Shown in pieces: positions 34,313-45,710 of a DNA stretch of 64,000 bases; position 1 is the stretch's first letter; each line of letters starts with the position of its first letter. The DNA is taken from assembly GCA_033558025.1 (NCBI GenBank), contig JAUCEF010000005.1, positions 434,001 through 498,000 on the forward strand, read 5' to 3'. This DNA comes from Phytophthora sp. 'mugwort' (Eukaryota > Oomycota > Peronosporomycetes > Peronosporales > Peronosporaceae). The notes beneath the pieces are model-generated. The model did not search any database. It was given only the letters and a program-made list of their open reading frames with translations, and had not been told where the DNA came from. Made by a program: the position numbers and the translations under genes.

Positions 34313-35425
34313 CTAGTTGCCGCCGTTCTTGTCCTTCTCCAGGTTGAGGAGCCTGATGCATTCAGCTGTCAGCTCAATGAAGAACTTTTTGCCAGGGTTT
34401 GCGAGCTTACCGGACGAAGACGTTCCTGTCTTCCAGTCACCATTCTGAATGGCTTCCGTGTTGCGCCGCTCTGCTAGCCGACGCCAGTACTTCTTGATGC
34501 GTTGAATCGGAAAACGATCTGCAGGCTGCACTTTGTCCGTGGCATTGGGAGGGTAAAGCTTCACCTGGGTTCGTAGCTCACGAGCCGTGTCTTCGACGTC
34601 ATCGCCACAGTGTCCACTGGCATTGTCCATCCAGAGCACCCGCGAACTTGCAAACTGGCCATCAGGTTCCCAGCATCGCGGTTCGCGAAGCCATCACACA
34701 TGAGCCGTCCGTTGATGAATGCGCTGGGTGAAGACCTGTAGCATACACCAGGGGTATTATCTGGGAGGGTCTGTATGGGATAGCTGGAGTTCTTGTTCTT
34801 GAAGATAAGCATCGGACAACGGATGCCCGCGTCAGTTCCTCCCTTCAGCAGGACACACATGGTGATGCCCTCACGTCCTGTTCCATAGCAGCAAAATAAT
34901 AAAGTCAGTATCATACAGTTAACATATAGTCACTCACATATCGTACCTGAAACAATACTACGATACTTCACCGTCTGAGCCCCCACAAAGTCAAGTGTCT
35001 TACCATCGTCGAGGTTGATGACGAAATGGCTCTCGTCCTTGTTGTACTGTTGGTCCGGATCCAGCGCGCTGTCCTCAAATTGGCGCTTCAGCTGACCCAA
35101 ATGCTTAGCCACTTCCTTGTCAATCTGCATCTGCTTCTCTGCGCTAACCTGCTTCTTCCCTTTGTGGCGCCGGTAGACGATATTGTAGCGCTCGAGAAAG
35201 TCTTGAACCCGACGAGGGGTCAGCAACTTGTGAACGGCTTGTTCTTAACGGTGTAGCGGGCGTTGAAGCGTGGATGCTCGCTGTCTTCAATAAAGACGAC
35301 GCCCACTTCAGCCACGAGTTGGTTGGAAAACTTGACACCTGCACGACGAAGTCCCTGGAACTCTGCCAGCAACAGTGGGTAGAGCCTATCCCAGTGCTCA
35401 CCAAGACTCTTTCCTCTCCATCCAA
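34313..35425 (-). pseudogene. pogo/Tigger-like DDE transposase, broken
   Basis: Read on the minus strand: an N-terminal DNA-binding part near 35150-35300 (RVQDFLERYNIVYRRHKGKK), then NKDESHFVINLDDGKTLDF with the first catalytic Asp in a typical pogo setting. A possible 61-66 bp intron follows (34905-34970, GTACG...AACAG). Then come GITMCVLLKGGTDAGIRCPM and, after a frameshift near 34640, VLWMDNASGHCGDDV (second catalytic Asp) and VKLYPPNATDKVQPADRFPI (third acidic region). The frameshift is shared with the inverted copy, so the gene was already dead when duplicated. Confidence 0.78.
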
Positions 35426-36095
35426 GCGTCTTTACGACGAACTGGTGTCGATTTCGCTGCCGACTGGTTGCGTACTTGAGCTGCCGTGGATCTTCGAGGC
35501 TGGTCGCTGTTTCGGTGCGTTTTTTCCATCAGTCACGAGCCTTGTTCAGGTTTACTCGCCTGTCAGAGGAGCGGAACAGCGCTGGAAAAAAGTCGATCGT
35601 GCACCCGTAGAGCCCCTTCGAGCCACGAAGAGCTTGGTTCAGCTCCATCCAGTCGGTGCATCGAACTCAATCGCAGAGAGGAACTACTGTTGGAGGTTTC
35701 GTGCTGCTTCCTCCGCCATTTCTATTTGGAAATGAACTTCTTATGCTTAGAGCAATGTTGCTGAGGAGTGGATGGCGGTTGGCAGTCAGCTTTGCCGAGC
35801 ATGCGTAATTGTGGTGCACGCTTAATTTTGGTGCACGGCTAATCGAGGTATAGGTACTATAGTTTCTCAATAAAGTACGATGCATGACTATTCAAGTTAC
35901 ACGACTAATTAGGGTGAACGATGTAGCGGTTGTGTAGCGGTTCAGTGTTGAGAAACAATATATTGGAAAAATAGCATTGACATTTTCTTACTTTATTTAA
36001 TATTATTACTAGTCGGTAGCACTGGGTATACTAATTTAAGTAAACTAATATTAATGCTACTATATATCCAGTTGGTATTAATACTACTTTGTGGA

Positions 36096-36475
36096 TCCTA
36101 AAACTCAACACTAAGATCTGTCCTTCCGTCCGTCTGTCCCGCCATGACGGGATTTCTAGCCACAATCTCATTGGCTGCCGAGCGCAGCGAAGGCGGTCCG
36201 CCGTTGGCTAAAACAACATTCCGCCGAAGACGGGCATTAGTGGAAACTAAAACTTAACGAATGATTTAAACTTGATGTATATTTTTGGCCAGCGTCCATT
36301 CATACAGCCTCTATTTTCATTCCTGAAAATAGAGGCTGTCACATACAAGGTGTGCGAGGCGCGACTGGTGTCGCTCCCGCTCGCTCTGGACGCGTTGGGA
36401 CTGCAGCGCATAGGCAGGTCCACCTACTGGGACCAAAATTAAACCCACCGCCGCATAGCCGCGGCGCTCGACTAG
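36096..36475 (-). repeat. Repeat R, copy 1
   Basis: Reverse complement of this stretch matches 62981-63313 in order: first ACTAG[TC]CGAGCGCCG and GGTTTAATTTTGGTCCCAGTA-like sequence, then TTAGCCAACGG, CGCTCGGCAGCCAATGAGAT, GACAGACGGACGGA and an end near GTTTTAGGA. No coding capacity. A hAT element has inserted just beyond it. Confidence 0.65.
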
Positions 36476-36488
36476 TTCAGGTCAAGTA

Positions 36489-38457
36489 CAGGGCTTCGTA
36501 GCAGACGATGATACTTGGTACAGTATCACTACGACGGTGTCGATTATCTGTACGAGTATCAGTATCTGCAAAACGTAGCTTCTGTATCTGTCATACTGAC
36601 AGCCTTACGCTAAATCGATACCGCATCGATCTAATAGCAAATTATTTGAAGACGAGTTCCGATCTATTATGATGCTCATTTGCAGGAAAAATTCGGAAAG
36701 GCTAGACGCATACCCTTCGTCGCCTTGCTGCACGACCAATGGAGAAACACGTCCAACGTGAGCGTGTCGGGGTCACGGCCATTTTCATCGACTCTCGATG
36801 GCGATTAGTATCGCTCTCCCTTCTAGCGAGTCCAAACCATGCTGGTCACGCTGCTGGTATTGTGGCTGGTATCGTGAAAGAGCAAATTCTACAACGATAC
36901 AGCATCGACATCGAATCGTACGCGCGCTTCACGATGAGTGACACCATCGGCGGCGCCCGTAATATATCGGATCACTTTGACAGCACAGATCAAGTAGATT
37001 GCCTGATGCATTTTCTGGGTCTATGTCTTCTCTACGCGATGGGATTGAACGAAAATACGCGTCAAGACGGTGCCATCACTGTGACTCCTGGTGGTAATTC
37101 TAGTGAGGGCTTCCATATCATTCAATTGCTGTGAGTCTTGACTACATTTTTCACGTCGCCCTTGCGTCAAGGAAAATTAAAGCGGCTGAGAGAGTTGTAC
37201 AATCTTCCTCGAATCAACACCTCTATTGACGCGAAGACGAGGGTAGGATATGCAACAACGCTGTTGCTACGAAGTGTGTATAACCATTATGCCCTTCATA
37301 AGTACTTCGAGACTAAAAAAAAGCTGCTTCTAACGAGCAGGCTACATGGCAGAAGTTGTCGGGCGGTGATTGGAATTTGATAGTTGAAATGGAGGCCATC
37401 ACGAACCAGCTTGCACAATTCAGCCTTGGCGAGGTGCAACGAGCGGGTGTCTCCAGTTCGTACGGTCTACTCCTCCTTAAGCTGCTGGCAATGACGCTCG
37501 AAATGAAAAGCTTTCCTTGTCTGGTTTTGAAAAGGCCAGACGTTCTGAGTAGTGGGTTAACTCAGCGTCGCGTGCCACGAGATTTATTGCTGTTCTCGGC
37601 TAAAGGAAAACGGTGTCCAGCACGACTTAAGAAGCAGTGGGTTCTTCGATTTTCAGTACTCGATGAAATGAGATAAAGGCGATGGGGCTAGATTCAAGAA
37701 TTATGCCAAAGGCTTCGGTAATTATAGATGACGCTGATGCGCTTGCTCGTATGGAGCGTGAACTAGTGCAAGAACATGATACCATCTTTAATCTCATAGC
37801 AAATCAATACCAGCAAAGGAAGCACCTGATGTGGCCAACCGCGTCGGGTTCTCCGGAAGTGGACTGTTTCGTATGGATCCAGACGCGAGTACCGCAATAA
37901 GTTTCCTCTTGGATGTTAAAGTGCCTTCTTTCGACGAATCGAGTAGCCATGGCGAGTAATCTAAGGCTGCTACAAGAGCGTGGGATAACTGGAAAACCCT
38001 ATACGTGACTTGGCCATGCGAATCAAACGGCGGTAAGTACAACCTGCTGAAGCTCTACAGCTCCGTTGACGTTTTGCGGTGGTTCCGAGAGCACGACGAA
38101 CATGAATATCCCGCAATTGCAGTTTTTGCCAGGATTTATCTTGCAAAACCGATGCCTACGGCAGCCCAAGAATGGTTCTTTAGTATAGCAGGCTACATCA
38201 TCAACGATCTTCGGAACTGCTTAGATGACAACCGAGGGGAGCTGAACGAAAGCTAACTGGCAAGATTACATGACCCTACTAAAAAAAAGGCAGCCACAGA
38301 CTCCCATCTAGGTATTGCTACTGTATAAGATACTGTAGCTCCATATTGATACATACAGCAGCATATTCCGATTCAACGCGCTACAGCAATCATGCGACGA
38401 CTTTGGTACTATCATCTGTAATCGTACAGCTAGAACCGAAGCTTATATGAAGCTCTG
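36489..38457 (+). mobile_element. hAT transposon relic with 8-bp target duplication
   Basis: The 8 bp GTCAAGTA flank both ends (36481-36488 and 38458-38465). The terminal inverted repeats are CAGGGCTTCGTA at the left and, on the opposite strand, CAGAGCTTCATA at the right: the CAG[AG]G start is characteristic of hAT elements. Element length 1,969 bp. The preserved 8-bp duplication shows the ends are original. Confidence 0.9.
36739..38256 (+). pseudogene. hAT transposase remains
   Basis: Plus-strand frames: 36739-37134 (SRWRLVSLSLLASPNHAGHA; FTMSDTIGGARNISDHFDST, the second-Asp region of hAT transposases; QVDCLMHFLGLCLLYA), 37138-37380 (LPRINTSIDAKTRVGYATTL), 37356-37676, and finally 38005-38256 with the hAT dimerisation domain (EYPAIAVFARIYLAKPMPTA, QEWFFSIAGYI). 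Three or more frameshifts and stops separate the parts. It fills the hAT element bounded at 36489 and 38457. Confidence 0.72.
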
Positions 38458-38639
38458 GTCAAGTACTCAATTTCGAAGGCGAAGACGCCAACGACATATT
38501 TTTTTGTTCAACTCTCTCCATTTGGACTCTTGTCATCCAGTGCTGTCTGCAGGCCTGTCGACATAACCCTGCCTGCACCTCAAGGGCTAGATCCTATTAC
38601 ACTTCATTCCGCATTTGGGCTTCTACTTCCTCCTCCATT

Positions 38640-40060
38640 CCGCTCCGCCATGACCAAGAACACCGACATCGGCCGTGTCCTCTTCGCAACTTCCGGATCA
38701 CTACTTCAAATGCAACTACTGCGGCACGGTACGACGTCAATTACCTTCGAGTGGCTACGGCAACTTCGTAAGCCACCTTCGCGACAAGCACAGTGAGTAC
38801 GAGGCCGACTACATTGCGCATGCCAGCGATACGACCGGCAACCTGCACTCGTTCGGCTTCTTGAACGCCAAGATGGCTAGCATCTACAGCTGGATCGAGT
38901 GGACCATCGATCGCAACATACTACTCTCTGAGGGGGGCCACTCGATGACCCGCTCTATGTCGCGTTTGAAGCCATCTCCTCCAAGACACTAGAGAAGTGC
39001 ATCGCTGCGACGACCGAAGTTGTCGAGCGGGAGATCTCCGCCGTGATCCCGTCTCATTTTGGAAGCATTTTCGGCGGCCGGTCGAGCTTTTCAGACCACT
39101 TTGTGGCTCTGTACGCCGTGTTCTGGTGTGAGGGGAAGGTGGAGTACCTACTTTTGTCACTGGGTCCACTTGACGAGGAGGACATGACCGCTGAGTCCCA
39201 CTGCGCGTATATCCGGAAGATTTAAGCAATTTTGTGCGAACACGGGGCCTGGTCAAGGCGGTTAGCTCCCTCATGACGGCGCTGCGGACCATGAAGAACT
39301 ACGCCGAGCTCTGCCGCCGCATGAGCCTTGTACCGTTGCGTGCGAATGTGACACGGTGGAGGTTGACGTTCATGATGCTGGAGAACTACGTGCGTATTCG
39401 CGACGCCATTAAGTGCGTCGATGCGGTCTTTGACCTGGTTCCCAAGCCGGCGGTAAACCGTCGAATCGTCGCTCTGGTGGATAACCTGAAGACGTTCAAC
39501 AGTGTTTGCAAGAATCTACAAGAAGCCGCGCTTACGATGGGTTCTGTGCGCACAGTTTTCGACAAGATGGCGGACACGTTTCTTATTACGCAGGTGTACC
39601 TGCTCGCCGACGCACGCATCGTGCATTCTTGAGCATTCGAGCGAACTGTGGGGAAGGTGGGATACGTTGCTTACTATGTTGCCCTGAAGTTGCGTTAACA
39701 GCCTTATGTTGCGATTTGTTGTTGTTAGGTCGAGTTCAATGGTGCAGCGGAGCTAACACTGGATGAGCTGGAGTCGTTCAAGTTGGAGGACGAGCTCCCA
39801 CTATCCACGGAGGCACATTCGCGCGCTCGCAAGGCCAACGAAGACTTTGCAACAGCGCTTTTGCGCTCAGAGACTGTCCGCGAGCCGTCTGCACTGCGGT
39901 ACAGCCCTATCCTGTGTGTGATCCCACCCACGAGCAACCACTGCGAGAGATAGTTCTCGCAGTGCGAGTTCATCATGGCGCCTCAACGATCGTCACTGCT
40001 CCCGCTCAACTTTGAGATGTTGGATATTTTACGCGTCAATCATAAGTACTGGAATTCTTT
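38640..40060 (+). pseudogene. Second hAT transposase with BED zinc finger, broken
   Basis: The BED finger is clear: YFKCNYCGTVRRQLPSSGYG followed by NFVSHLRDKH (from 38700). Then come SSFSDHFVALYAVFW (39083-39130) and ANVTRWRLTFMMLENYVRIR (39340-39400). After further frameshifts the hAT dimerisation end appears (CVIPPTSNHCER near 39920, and LNFEMLDILRVNHKYWN near 40005). Stops at several points show it is dead. No terminal repeats were identified. It lies in the 5.3 kb that is missing from the inverted copy. Confidence 0.7.
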
Positions 40061-40610
40061 CTCTCTCATGAAATCAGCATTGCTGCCGTCGAAGACAGCT
40101 CAGATAGCTTGGTGCAGAAACGATAAGTAAAATACATTACGCATTGTACCATACTTTATTACTGTGTCGTTTTCCAGACAACTATTTCTTATTCTTGTGT
40201 GTGCAGGACCGTACAATACTTTATGTTAATGTCCGAGCACTGCAGCGGTTCTTTGTTGCAGTACCGGGGTTATTGAAGAGTGCTAAGTCATTCTTCAGAG
40301 TGGTGTACCCAAACACCACCAGTGATATCACTCCGAACGTCTCCGCAATGATGTCACGGATAAGTACGACACATGTGGTACAAGGACATCATAGCCACCC
40401 AATAGGATAACGTCTAGGATACTTTATTGGTGAATTACAGTAAGTATGTAGAAGATCACGTATAAATTTATTCAGTCTTATATCTATCGATTTTGTTAAC
40501 TCTCCATTTCTTGTGCGCAAGGTATTATGTGCCCCGCCACACTTGATAGCCCTTTTAGTCAATCCACGCCTACGCGGGTTACTGCCTGAAACTTCTGAGG
40601 TCCTAGTAAC
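40061..40610. other. Leader or LTR-like region of gypsy relic A
   Basis: No reading frame of note. From 40378 onward this sequence is repeated inverted up to 55143. The gag start of relic A is at 40611. No paired LTR could be recognised by eye. Confidence 0.35.
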
Positions 40611-43600
40611 ATGGACCGGAATGAGTTTCCCCATCTGAACGACTCACTGTTTGAGTCCGTTCGTAAGATGGCTAGCATCTTTGGCATGGATCCCTACGCA
40701 CAGCTTGGCGTCGTCGACGCAAGGTGAGCAGGTCGAGCGCATGGCCGTATTCGACATGTACGAGCGGGGGATCATCCGAAGACGTTCGAAGCAACCTGCA
40801 GTTCCGGCCGCAGAGCCGAAAACGGTCTACCCAAGCCGCTGGGGCTGAAGGTAAACCCGTTCGAGGGGAAGTAAGGAGAAACCCTTCACTTCTGGGTGCG
40901 AGAAGTCGGAATCGCAATGAATGCGGCTCTGATATCTTCGGAGCACCTCCGAGTGGAGTTCGCCCTCTTCAAACTTAAGGGCGTGTTAAGAGTTTGACGT
41001 ATATGCAAAAGCAACAACCCCTCGAGGCTTCGCATTCTGGGCTAAACTGTGTGAGCAACTTAGAGCCGCGTTCCTCCCGGTGAACTAAGAGTACTGCCAG
41101 CGGTCACGCTTGCTGTCATGTAAACAGAGAAGACGTGGGGTGCACGATTACATCCAGGAGAGGTGGGAGCTTACCGCAGTCGTCGTGGGAAGACCACTCC
41201 ATGGACACACCAAGGTGACGGTATTCATGGAAGGCCTATGAGTCGTCCTGGCCCGCACCCAGCTATTTCGTTGCAGGCCAATACTCTGGACGAGGCGGTC
41301 CAAGTCGCCCTCCAAGAGGAGTACAGTCACCACCAGGCGCGCACGCCGTTGGCGACGTTGCCAGGGGCTGCGACACCGAGTCGTGGTGGCCCCAGAGGAC
41401 CAGTTCCGCTGGAACTTGGGCTCACCGAGGAGCACGATATTCGCTGCTATAGCAGTGGTAAGCTAGAGCACATAGTACGTGCCTGTCCTGCGGGGGAACA
41501 ACAAAAACGTTTCTCTCCCAAGCCCGTCGCGGTCAAGGGTCGCTAGCAAAGGCCGCGACCTCATGGTCAGGGGAACGCAGGACATCAGTAGGGGCGGGGC
41601 GCCCTATTGGGGAAGATCTAAGTCTATCTGAGCGGTGCGCACCATGGAGACTTAGCCCTAAGCGTCTGTGCACTCTCGAATCGAAGAAGGGCAGCGTTGG
41701 ACTGCTAGTACACGTAAGTATACGGGGATATACCCATGCGTTCCGAGTCTTAGTTGACCCCCGGGCGTCGAAGAACTTCGCACGCCGCCAGACTGTTGCG
41801 GAGAATAGCAACAAGCTGGCCGATGTTTTACGAGAGATCAAAGGCAACGGGACAGTGTCGGTACAAGTGGCCGATGGAACGGTGATTACCGTTCCCAAGA
41901 TCCATGTGGATCTAGCTGTGAAGCTCGAGGACTTCGACAGCATATAGCAGTTTACAGTCCTAGAGATGGACAAGTACGACTTGACCCTGGGAATGCCCTG
42001 ACTCGAGAAACATGAGCCATGAATCGATCGACGGAACAAAGCCATCAGGGCCAGCCAGGCACAATTACTGACAGAGCATTGGTGGGTCATGTTCCCATCT
42101 CTGCCAGGAACTGGGGCGTCCGAAAGTGGCGCCGGGATGCAGGGATTCAGTGCATTAAGGAAGTCCCGACGTATTAGTGAGCGACCTCCTAAAAGCAGTG
42201 GCTGCAGACGCTACACCTGGTCGAGTGTGGCAGTACTTACACGATAGCCCTCGACCCCCGCCGGGGTCTTGACCGACGGCAAAGGCTTCAAGAGTTGAGG
42301 TGCCGGGTATCACTGACCAGATGGGTAACCAAGGTCCACACCAAGTCACCCAGACTGAAACTGGCGAGGACTACGCACGAGGCGCTTCCTGTGTGGGTAA
42401 CCATGTTCTACACCAAGCCAGCCAGACCTTGAAGAAGCAGCGAGATGCGCTTCCTGTGTGGTAACCGTATTCCACACCAAGCCAGACAGACCTTGAAGAA
42501 GCAGCGAGACGCGCTTCCTGTGTGGTAACGATGTTCCACACGAAGCCCTAGAGGCTTTGAACGTCGTCAAATGAGACGTCCACAGACGCGGGTAACGAAG
42601 CATCACGTCGCGATTGTCGTTGATGATATAGTCTGCAGCGCAAGTCGATTCAGAAGTCACTTCAGACTGGAGTCGCTTCAAGCGACCAGGAACTCAGGGT
42701 CCGGGTTCTTGCGGTTTGGCCAGTGGAAGGGTGTTATCACATCCTCGACAGCAAGATCGGTCATTGGGTCAAGACAGGCAGCATCCAGTTAGAGCCGCTG
42801 CCCGAGATGTCAGAAATCGTGAACCTCGAAGGGTTGACACCGACAGATTTCCTGGCCAAGCTGAAGGTTGGGGAGATTGCGGAGATGGTACTCTTGAAGC
42901 AAGAGTCCACTCCTGAGAAATTGAATTCGGTTATGGATGAGGACGTCCCAGAGGCATTCTTCTCCCAGTGTGCGTCGCACTTGGGTTCTGAATTATCAAA
43001 GAACTCGAAGGATCCGGTGTATCTTTTGATGAAAGAGTTCGAGAACGTGGTGTCCAAAGATCCACCGTCCCAACTCCCACCAGACCGTCGGATAGGCACG
43101 AGATCGATTTCGTGCCGGGCACAAGAGCACTGTATCGCCAGACAATGGTCAGTGCCTCGCGAGCGGTGCGAGGTCGTTGATGCCTTCTTAGCTGGTAAGG
43201 CGAAGGCAGGCATGGTGCGGGAATCGAAATCCCCGCACTCGACTCCAACCTTCTTCGTTCGCAAGCCGAACGGGAAGTGGCGTCTGGTTCATGTTCAATA
43301 AGCTGAACAGCGCGGCGGTGCCGGCCAGACACCCGTCCCGCGGAAGGATGTGTTGTTGAACCACATGCGAATTATATCGCGCCCTGGATCTGGTGGACGG
43401 ATACTACCAGATCCTGATGCGCGAGAGCGACATCCCGCTCACCGCAGCGAGCACTCCGAACGATATGCTCTGGGAGTGGCTTGTGATGCCACAGGGATTG
43501 TCGAATGCCCCGGTGGCGTTCAATCGCCTGGTCACGCAGTTGTTTAGACCGCTGCGTGCGTACGCACAGTCGTACTTCGAAAAAGACATCTTCGTCCATA

Positions 43601-45710
43601 GCCGCGCCGAGGGGGCAAGACGGCTATGGACGTGAAGTTGGAGCACCGTTATTGAGAATTGAGGTCATGAGAGCAAACAAGCTCTATGCCAACATCGACA
43701 AGCGCGACTTCGCGGCGCAAGATATCAAAGTTCTCGGTTTGCTTCATCAGCAACGTCGGCGTTCGAGCCGACTCGGAGAAAGCCAAGGTCATTTCGGCTT
43801 GACCAATGCCTAGGTCCCAGAAATACATGAAGAAGTGTCTGGCCTTTGCCAGCTATCTCCACAAGTACAGTGAAGGGTACGTGGGTCTAGCTAGACCCTT
43901 GTCGAATTTTCGGAAGACGAATACCGACTGGCACTTGTGGCGTGAGCACCAAGAAGCCTTTGACAATGTCAAGGTAAGCCTTCAAAAGGCGCCTGTCCTG
44001 GCGCTACCGGACGAGACGGAGCCGTTCAGCGTCGTCTGCGTTGCATCCATTATGCAATCGGATGTGCATTGCTGCAGAACGATGATGCAGGACGTGGATG
44101 AGTGATTTCGTTTCAGTCCAGGCAGATCAAGGCTGCCGAACGAAACTACCCCGTTCATGTCAAGAAGTTGCTTGCCATGAAGTACGTCCTTGCCAAATTC
44201 CGGGTGCACCTCCTGGACTCGCAGACCCTTGTAATCTACACAGATCACGCATCCTGCGGACGGCGACAAACTCGCCCCATCTTTCCCAATGGATGGCGAG
44301 ACGGGTCTCATTCTTTGCGGAACACAACTGCCGCGTCGAGTACAAGCCTGGCAAGCTCAACGTGCTTGCCGATGCGTTGTCACGCAGGCTGGACTATGAG
44401 CTGGCACGTCAATCGTGCGACGACTGATCTATACGATCCAATACGCATGGCAAGCAGGGCGACGAAGCCCTGGTACCTCTGGTACGGTTGCTAGCTGCTG
44501 GCAAGGAAGCCAAGGCCGAGTGGCTCACCCCACGTCAGAGAGCCCCGCTCTATCGATATGAGCGGCACGATGGTCTGCTCTACTACCGAGTATAGCCTCA
44601 TAACACCCCACGAATAGGCGTACAAACAATCTCAAATTTGGTATCCTTTAGGAGGCGCACAGAGGCGTCATCCAGCGGTCACTTGGGCCGCGACAAGACC
44701 TTCCAATCGGTCTATCAGTGCTTTGGTGGACCGACCCGTACAAAGGGCCGCAAAATACATGAAGACATGTGAAGCATGTCAGCGGATGGGACGCGCGGGC
44801 ATGCCTCTGCGCTTTGCAGCGCCTGCCCGTTTCCAGCGGACAACTGGAAGTCGATGAGTCTGGACTTCATCTTTCGACTCCAGCGGACGGCCAAGGCAAC
44901 ACCGGCATCTTGGTGTTTGTGTTCCGTCTTAGCAAGATGGAGCATCTCGATCTGGTAAAAGAGACAGTGACCGGGGAACACGCTACGAAGCTGTTCCTGG
45001 ATGACGTTTTTCGACATCATTGTCTCGGATCGTGACCCGCGGCTTACCGCTGCGGGTCTGGTGAACACGCTTTGAACGAGGTTGCACATATCCACTGCCG
45101 ATCATCCTCAAACGGATGTACAGGCGGAGCGTGTCAACCGAGTGCTTGCAGACACCTACGCAGTGTCTGTGAGCCTCCTCGCACTTGGTCAGAACACCTG
45201 CACGTAGCTGAATTTGCACTCAACAATGCGGTTCACGCATTGACCGGGTATACCCGTTCTACCGAATGGCTGACGCTATCCAGGGGTGCGCTCAGTTTTC
45301 GAGGCAGCACCCCATCTTCAGTTCTAAGTGGAGGAGCGCTTTCCTCCCAGGCCTTGACATGAGATCGGTTTCCTTGCGGAACAAGCGGGTCTTCTATAGA
45401 CACCAGGCCGAACGTAATCAGCTGTGTCCGTCATGCCATTGCAGCGCACAGGACAAACAAAAGGAACGCTCTGAATAACATGGAATATGAGACTTAGACG
45501 TGTTTAATGGGGGGATCTAATCCTAGTAGACACTAAGAGCATACCGCTGGCCACAGTAAGTTTCGTAGGGAGCAACAAGTTGAAGCACCGCTTCATTGGA
45601 TCCTCTGTGGTCCTGGCTAGACATGGTGCGGCGTACACCATCGATCTGCCTAAGTCGATGACGACCCACCCGACTTTCTATGTAGGCCGTCTAAAGTGGT
45701 AACCATGATC
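40611..45710 (+). pseudogene. Ty3/gypsy relic A: gag-protease-RT-RNase H-integrase
   Basis: Order on the plus strand: gag from ATG 40611 (MDRNEFPHLNDSLFESVRKM, shifted frames after 40720); a zinc-knuckle remnant DIRCYSSGKLEHIVRACP (41440-41490, one Cys changed to Ser); aspartic protease region around 41740-42000 (LVDPRASKNFARRQTV; YDLTLGMP with a stop after it); reverse transcriptase around 43200-43640 (FFVRKPNGKWRLVHV; DGYYQILMRESDIPLTAAST; WLVMPQGLSNAPVAFNRL); RNase H 43880-44400 (VYKPGK-type VEYKPGKLNVLADALSRR); integrase zinc region and core 44640-45310 (SSGHLGRDKTFQSVYQC, with many stops); and a GPY/F-like end at 45570-45705 (RHGAAYTIDLPKSM, THPTFYVGRLK). The YxDD box of RT is not intact: SYFEKDIFVHS replaces it. 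Many frameshifts and stops; inactive. Confidence 0.8.
42320..42560 (+). repeat. 64-bp tandem repeats in gypsy relic A
   Basis: Three and a half units of about 64 bp between protease and reverse transcriptase, each with GCGCTTCCTGTGTGG, GTAACC and CCACACCAAGCC. Units begin near 42320 (partial), 42361, 42429 and 42493. Absent from the inverted copy, whose match ends at 42294. Confidence 0.75.

Larger units (their letters stand above)
33825..35923 (-). mobile_element. Complete pogo-type DNA transposon (relic) with TA target duplication
   Basis: The ends are inverted repeats: left CACCGTTCATCCTAATTAG... from 33825 and the right end, read on the other strand, CATCGTTCACCCTAATTAG... ending 35923 (two differences in 24 bp). 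Both ends are flanked by TA (33823-33824 and 35924-35925), the target duplication of Tc1/mariner/pogo elements. Inside, the transposase gene is on the minus strand. A tRNA-like sequence lies near the left end. Part of the element (33825-35038) occurs again, inverted, at 55144-56357. Confidence 0.85.

Noticed and set aside
35274..35735. 153-codon plus-strand frame
   Set aside because: Antisense to the pogo transposase N-terminal region, which has recognisable motifs on the minus strand.
42346..42560. CRISPR-like array
   Set aside because: Units are 64-bp tandem repeats with no unique spacers, in a eukaryotic retrotransposon.
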